A DNA stretch of 64,000 nucleotides from Pseudacidovorax sp. RU35E (lineage in GTDB: Bacteria > Pseudomonadota > Gammaproteobacteria > Burkholderiales > Burkholderiaceae_C): positions 398,139-462,138 of the forward strand of contig NZ_FTMY01000004.1 in NCBI RefSeq assembly GCF_900156165.1, read 5' to 3'. Under the pieces are notes generated by a model. It was not told where the DNA came from and did not search any database. It was given only the letters and a program-made list of their open reading frames with translations. The position numbers were made by a program, and so were the translations under genes. How positions within the stretch are numbered: position 1 is the stretch's first letter; each line of letters opens with the position of its first letter. Below are positions 60,121 through 64,000 of the stretch, piece by piece.

Positions 60121-62547
60121 ATGAACACTTCCATCGGAAGAGGTATGGGCGCGCTCGCGTCCACGGTCGCACTCGGGCTGCTCGCGGCCTGCGGCGGTGG
60201 GGGCGGGGGCAACAATGCGGCGGCGCTGCTGGCGGCAGGTGCCGGACAGAGCAGCGGCCCGTCCGCTGGCACGCCCACGACGCCGGGCGGCACAGGCAAC
60301 ACCGGCAATCCGGCGACGCCTGCGCGCACCGTCATGCGGCAGGCCGGCCTGGTCGTCCAGGCCCCCGTGTCCGAGGGCGGAACCGGTGGCACAGTTCTGA
60401 AAGTGCAGGTGATGGGTTCGGGGGGCGTCTCCACCGTGTCCACTGCGGCGCTGCCAGCGGATGTGGCGCTGGCACTCACGGACAAGCTCAAGCCCGGCAA
60501 CCTCATCGATTGGATTCCGGGCGCCTCCGCCACCACGGCGGCCACGGCGGCCGCGCCGGCTGAGACCTTCAACGTCGTCCTGAGCAAGGGCTCGTCGGCG
60601 GCCGCGCAGTTCAACTTGGCCAAGTACGGTCCGTCCGTCTCCCGGCACGACAACGCGCCAGGACCCATGGTGGCCGCCGGCTGGGTCTATGCCAAGGGCA
60701 GCACCAGCGTGACCATCGGCGACGGCCGCGTGGTCACCGCCGACCAGGCGGGGCGCCCCTACACCAGCCCCGTCAAGCGCTACGAAGAGACCTACAGCCT
60801 GGCGCCCGACGTCAAGGTGTTCAACGTCAACACCGCCGACTACAGCAAGAGCGCCGTGTCCACGCTGGCCGCGATGCCCGTCGTGCCGAACTACGACTAC
60901 GCCACCACCAGCCGCCAGGCCGCCTACTTGCTCTTCGACCAGAACTACCTGCAGGCCGACAAGGCACGCGTCACCGCGATCTGGTACTTCACGCCACAGT
61001 CCACTGCGGACGGCAAGCCGGTGTGGGACGTTCCGTCCAACAGCCCGATGCTGGCTGACAAGGGCACGGACCCGGTCTCCGGTCAGGCCTACGTGAACAT
61101 CAATGCGACATCGCCGACGACGGCGCCCTACGCCCGCAGCACGGAACCCTTCGAAATCGTCAAGAACACGATGTACTTCGTGGGCGACAACGAGGTCGCC
61201 TCGTACCTTCTGGTGGCCGACATGGGTACGCCCAACGATCCGTCGGACGACAAGGTGATCAAGGTCGACGCCGGATGGCCCAATAGCGGCTACCAGTACT
61301 GGAAGAACATCGAACTGCTGGGCCGCGACCCGCGTTCGGTCACCGACATCTGGCTCACGCACGGCCACTCGGATCACTATGGCACCGTCGTGGAGCAGCT
61401 GAAGATGATGGATGCTGCCGGCAAGCCCATCAAGCTTTGGGCTTCCAAGGAGGACGTGACGGGAATCACCAGCGATTTGCAAGGCAATGCCTTCAACATC
61501 GCCGGCGCCCTGCCGGCCTCGGAGACGACGATCCGGGCGCGTACCACCGACTTCTACGAGTATGACAAGTGGTACGACTACGGCAATGTGAAGATCATGG
61601 TGATCTGGGCGCCCGGCCATACGCCAGGCACCACCAACATGCTGTTCCGCGTCAAGAACCCCACCGATGGCCAGTTCTACACCTTCGGCTACCACGGTGG
61701 CTACGGCGTCAATGGCCTCACGACGCCCACGGCGGCGAACGGCTGGCTGCGCCTGTCGTTCCAGCACGGGTTCAGCTATCTGCAGAACTCGCTCAACGTC
61801 GATTTCGTCAGCCCGCAGCACACCAACCAGTTCCCGATCGTCGAGGTGTACCAGGCGCTGAAGGCCTACAACCGTGACCCCGCCAACGTCGCGAAGCAGC
61901 TGACCATGCTCGATGCCCTGCAGTCCAAGGTGTTCGACTCTCCGTCGATCAACGGCACCAAGATCACCAGTGAATTCGCCAACCAACTGGAGAAGCGTCG
62001 CTCCGTCATCTCCTACAAGGCCAGCGATGCGGCCAACACCTCCTACAAGAGCATCGAGACCTCGGGCCCCTTCAAGCCGGGTCGCGAGAACGGCCTGAAC
62101 GCCGTGCCGGCACGCATCCTGGATGACGGGCGCATCGTGCAAGGTTTCGTGGGTCCGCAGAACAAGAACCCAGCGATTCCGCTGTTGGCAAACGGCATCG
62201 TGACGGCCACCGATCAGTACGTGAATGACCCCGACGGCTACTACGTGCAGGTGTCGGTGGAGGTGCTGGACAACGGCCCGTACCGCGGCTTCATTCCCGA
62301 GGGCTACACGCAGTTCAGCCCAGGCACGAACCAGACGATCGTCTACAAGGGCGGTCCGGTGGAATCGGTGCATGCCGCCAAGGGCACGATCCGGCCGCCG
62401 GAAGTGCTGCGCACGCAGCGCCTCGGCTCGCTGGCCGATGCGGTACGGGTGCTGAGCACGCTGCGAAAGGGCACGACGATGACGATGTCGCTCACCCCTG
62501 CCAGCGAGATCGTCGTGCCGGCCGACCCTGCCAAGACCTTCCAGTGA
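60121..62547 (+). CDS. Metallo-beta-lactamase fold lipoprotein
   Basis: An 808-residue predicted lipoprotein: signal with lipobox LLAAC (Cys 24), then a Gly-rich and Pro/Thr linker to about residue 75. A beta-rich segment of about 250 residues follows. The MBL domain carries HxHxDH at residues 414-419 (LTHGHSDHYG) and a further metal His at 500 (APGHTPGTT). A C-terminal part with VQVSVEVLDNGPYRGFIPEG follows. It should be anchored in the envelope facing the periplasm or the outside. The hydrolysed substrate is unknown. It is followed by the Sel1 gene with a TGATG overlap. Confidence 0.85.
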   Translation: MNTSIGRGMGALASTVALGLLAACGGGGGGNNAAALLAAGAGQSSGPSAGTPTTPGGTGNTGNPATPARTVMRQAGLVVQAPVSEGGTGGTVLKVQVMGSGGVSTVSTAALPADVALALTDKLKPGNLIDWIPGASATTAATAAAPAETFNVVLSKGSSAAAQFNLAKYGPSVSRHDNAPGPMVAAGWVYAKGSTSVTIGDGRVVTADQAGRPYTSPVKRYEETYSLAPDVKVFNVNTADYSKSAVSTLAAMPVVPNYDYATTSRQAAYLLFDQNYLQADKARVTAIWYFTPQSTADGKPVWDVPSNSPMLADKGTDPVSGQAYVNINATSPTTAPYARSTEPFEIVKNTMYFVGDNEVASYLLVADMGTPNDPSDDKVIKVDAGWPNSGYQYWKNIELLGRDPRSVTDIWLTHGHSDHYGTVVEQLKMMDAAGKPIKLWASKEDVTGITSDLQGNAFNIAGALPASETTIRARTTDFYEYDKWYDYGNVKIMVIWAPGHTPGTTNMLFRVKNPTDGQFYTFGYHGGYGVNGLTTPTAANGWLRLSFQHGFSYLQNSLNVDFVSPQHTNQFPIVEVYQALKAYNRDPANVAKQLTMLDALQSKVFDSPSINGTKITSEFANQLEKRRSVISYKASDAANTSYKSIETSGPFKPGRENGLNAVPARILDDGRIVQGFVGPQNKNPAIPLLANGIVTATDQYVNDPDGYYVQVSVEVLDNGPYRGFIPEGYTQFSPGTNQTIVYKGGPVESVHAAKGTIRPPEVLRTQRLGSLADAVRVLSTLRKGTTMTMSLTPASEIVVPADPAKTFQ

Positions 62548-63320
62548 TGGCGCTGCCCGGCCTGTTCGCGCGCTGTCCCGCCGGCCGCGGCCTGCTGCTG
62601 GCGGCCGTGCTCGGCATCCAGGCCGGCGGCGCAGCGGTGGCCGCCCCTGCCGCTGCCGAGGCGGCCTATGAACGCTCCCGCCATTACCGCGGCCTAAGTG
62701 GCGAAGTCGTGGACCCGCTGCGCGCCCGGGACGAACTCCTGCGAGCCGCAAGCGCCCAGCACCTGGCCGCCCAGGTCGACCTCGGCTTCCTGTACCTGAA
62801 CGGCATGGGCCCGGTGGGAAAGGACCTGGACGCCGCGTTCCGTTGGCTGTCTCTTGCGGCGCGCCGCGGCGCACCAGCTGCGGCCTGCGTGCTCGGCGAC
62901 TTTTTTCGCCAGGGCCTGGGTGGCGCGCCGCGCGACCCGGCCCAGGCCGTGCGCTGGGATCGCCGCATGGCCGGCAGCAACGAAGCCTGTGCGCCGCGCG
63001 CGCAGTTCGAGCTGTACCGGGCCTATTGGACCGGCGAGGGCGTGGCACGCCATGTGCCGACCGCCATGCGATGGTTGAAGATGTCGGCCGAGGCCGGCAA
63101 TCCCCGCGCCCAGCGTGCGCTCGGCCGGGCCTACGACCGAGGCGAGGGCGTGTCTCGCGACGACGGGCTGGCCCGACTGTGGCTGCGAAAGTCGCGCGAA
63201 GGCATAGCACCGCACGACGACCATGACCACGACCTGCCGAGCCTGGCAGGCCCTCGGTTGTTCGAGAAGCTGGCACCCTTCTATCCGGGCCGCGCGACGA
63301 ACCTGGCGGCGACACCATGA
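62547..63320 (+). CDS. Sel1-repeat exported protein
   Basis: A 257-residue protein with an N-terminal signal (LLLAAVLGIQAGGAAVA) and about four Sel1/TPR-like repeats: AQVDLGFLYLNGMG, DAAFRWLSLAARRGAPAAAC, PTAMRWLKMSAEAGNPRAQR and ALGRAYDRGEGVSRDDGLAR. Such repeats hold protein complexes together. ATG 62547 overlaps the MBL stop (TGATG); GTG 62544 is one codon upstream. Its stop overlaps the next start (ATGA). It probably works with the MBL lipoprotein and the DUF3299 protein in the envelope. Confidence 0.87.
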   Translation: MALPGLFARCPAGRGLLLAAVLGIQAGGAAVAAPAAAEAAYERSRHYRGLSGEVVDPLRARDELLRAASAQHLAAQVDLGFLYLNGMGPVGKDLDAAFRWLSLAARRGAPAAACVLGDFFRQGLGGAPRDPAQAVRWDRRMAGSNEACAPRAQFELYRAYWTGEGVARHVPTAMRWLKMSAEAGNPRAQRALGRAYDRGEGVSRDDGLARLWLRKSREGIAPHDDHDHDLPSLAGPRLFEKLAPFYPGRATNLAATP

Positions 63321-63862
63321 CGATCTCCCGAAGGCAAGCATTGACTCTGTGCGCGGCGCTCGCTGCTGGCCATGCCGTCCCCTCCCTGGCCGCGGGTCCG
63401 AGGACGATCGGCTGGGACGACTTGATTCCCAAGGCATGGAACCCCTGGGCCGAGTTCAGCAGCGGCGGGGTAAACCTGAAGACGCTGTCGGACGAAGATC
63501 CGCGGGCGCGCGCCGCTCTGCAGCGGCTGCGCAAGATCTGGGACGAGGCGCCGGTCGTCACGTCCCTCGACGGCACCGTGGTCCGCCTGCCCGGCTACGT
63601 CGTCCCGCTCGAGCAGACCGCGCAGGGCATGCGGGAGTTGCTGCTGGTGCCGCACTTCGGTGCCTGCATACACACACCGCCGCCGCCCGCAAACCAGGTG
63701 GTCCACGTCGTGCTGGAACGCCCCAACAAGTCGCTCGGCACCATGGACACCATCTGGGTGACGGGCAGGCTCAGCGCGGCACATGCAGTCAGCACCCATG
63801 CCGCGAGCGGCTACAGGCTCGCGGGGACGAACGTCGAGCGCTACGCGGCGCCGCGCGGCTAG
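63317..63862 (+). CDS. DUF3299 exported protein
   Basis: A 181-residue protein with a short leader carrying an RR pair (MTISRRQALTLCAALAAGHA, cleavage near SLAAGP), so Tat export is possible. It matches DUF3299: RTIGWDDLIPKAWNP, VRLPGYVVPLEQTAQGMREL and LLVPHFGACIHTPPPPANQV. DUF3299 is often linked to transport or metal-related operons, but its function is unknown. A Cys and His in FGACIHTP could bind metal. ATGA overlap with the Sel1 gene. Confidence 0.87.
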   Translation: MTISRRQALTLCAALAAGHAVPSLAAGPRTIGWDDLIPKAWNPWAEFSSGGVNLKTLSDEDPRARAALQRLRKIWDEAPVVTSLDGTVVRLPGYVVPLEQTAQGMRELLLVPHFGACIHTPPPPANQVVHVVLERPNKSLGTMDTIWVTGRLSAAHAVSTHAASGYRLAGTNVERYAAPRG

Positions 63863-63905
63863 ACAACCCACACCCGCCTTTCGTCTTCTTCGTTCTGCTT
63901 CGCCG

Positions 63906-64000
63906 ATGAGCCACACGCCCACCATCACCGACATCGAAGTCATCCCCGTCGCCGGCCGCGACGGCATGCTGATGAACCTCAGCGGTGCCCACGCGCCCTT
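63906..64000 (+). CDS. Glucarate dehydratase-like enolase, N-terminus only (partial)
   Basis: The frame from ATG 63906 reads MSHTPTITDIEVIPVAGRDG and continues MLMNLSGAHAP, the typical opening of glucarate dehydratase (GudD/GudX), an enolase-superfamily enzyme that dehydrates D-glucarate. Only 31 residues are in the window. It is 43 bp after the DUF3299 gene on the same strand, in the LacI/Bug region, supporting a glucarate or related sugar-diacid pathway. Confidence 0.72.
   Translation, partial: MSHTPTITDIEVIPVAGRDGMLMNLSGAHAP

Noticed and set aside
60103..63576. 1157-codon reverse-strand open frame opposite the MBL and Sel1 genes
   Set aside because: Arg/Gly/His/Ala-rich translation with no motifs, antisense to genes with clear signal peptides and metal motifs; a GC-driven open frame.

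Overview
The window is strongly GC-rich (not computed) and densely coded. It carries many Bug/TctC-type periplasmic binding proteins, several LysR regulators and a RepA/ParA/ParB replication module of the kind found on secondary replicons of Burkholderiales. My best reading is a piece of a chromid or megaplasmid from a betaproteobacterium, probably Comamonadaceae-like. Genus cannot be decided from sequence alone. I saw no rRNA, tRNA or CRISPR array.

Layout. 1-2.2 kb: the start of a fumarylacetoacetate-hydrolase-family gene, an SMP-30/gluconolactonase and a divergent LysR gene. 2.3-8.3 kb: an FdhF/YdeP-like molybdopterin oxidoreductase coupled to a catalase-like heme protein, an AhpD-like protein with an ECF41-type sigma factor, and a DUF421 membrane pair. 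8.4-20.1 kb: the replicon maintenance region, with a divergent tyrosine recombinase, a PQQ glucose dehydrogenase and a DUF4142 protein, a second (C-terminally incomplete) recombinase, parB, parA, a roughly 630 bp origin-like spacer with degenerate iterons, and the initiator gene repA. Two identical GTTGAAC-S-GTTCAAC palindromes lie inside parA and parB and are good parS candidates.

20.1-28.7 kb: a LysR gene divergent from a MexEF/CeoAB/BpeEF-type RND efflux operon headed by an LlpE-like alpha/beta-hydrolase fold protein that appears to lack its catalytic Ser and His. 28.7-30.5 kb: a YkgJ-type cysteine cluster protein, a LysR gene and a VOC protein. 30.6-41.2 kb: a GntR/FCD regulator divergent from a nine-gene operon. 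It encodes a Liv-type ABC importer (five genes), a DUF1445/D-glutamate-cyclase-like protein, PxpA, a fused PxpB-PxpC and a biotin carboxylase-BCCP protein. Together these look like uptake and opening of a lactam such as 5-oxoproline, with a urea-carboxylase-like twist. A LysR gene closes the segment.

42.1-52.1 kb: an accessory island with long gene-poor spacers, a truncated IS66 remnant, a PAS-PAS-GGDEF-EAL protein, a MocR regulator, a full-length IS66 element whose transposase has an in-frame amber codon, and a DpnII/MboI-like nuclease gene next to it. 52.1-57.8 kb: a five-gene catabolic operon (enolase superfamily, two Bug proteins, AhpD-like, amidohydrolase) divergent from a LysR gene. 57.8-64 kb: a LacI regulator, a twin LacI-type operator, a Bug protein, a metallo-beta-lactamase lipoprotein, a Sel1 protein, a DUF3299 protein and the start of a glucarate-dehydratase-like gene.
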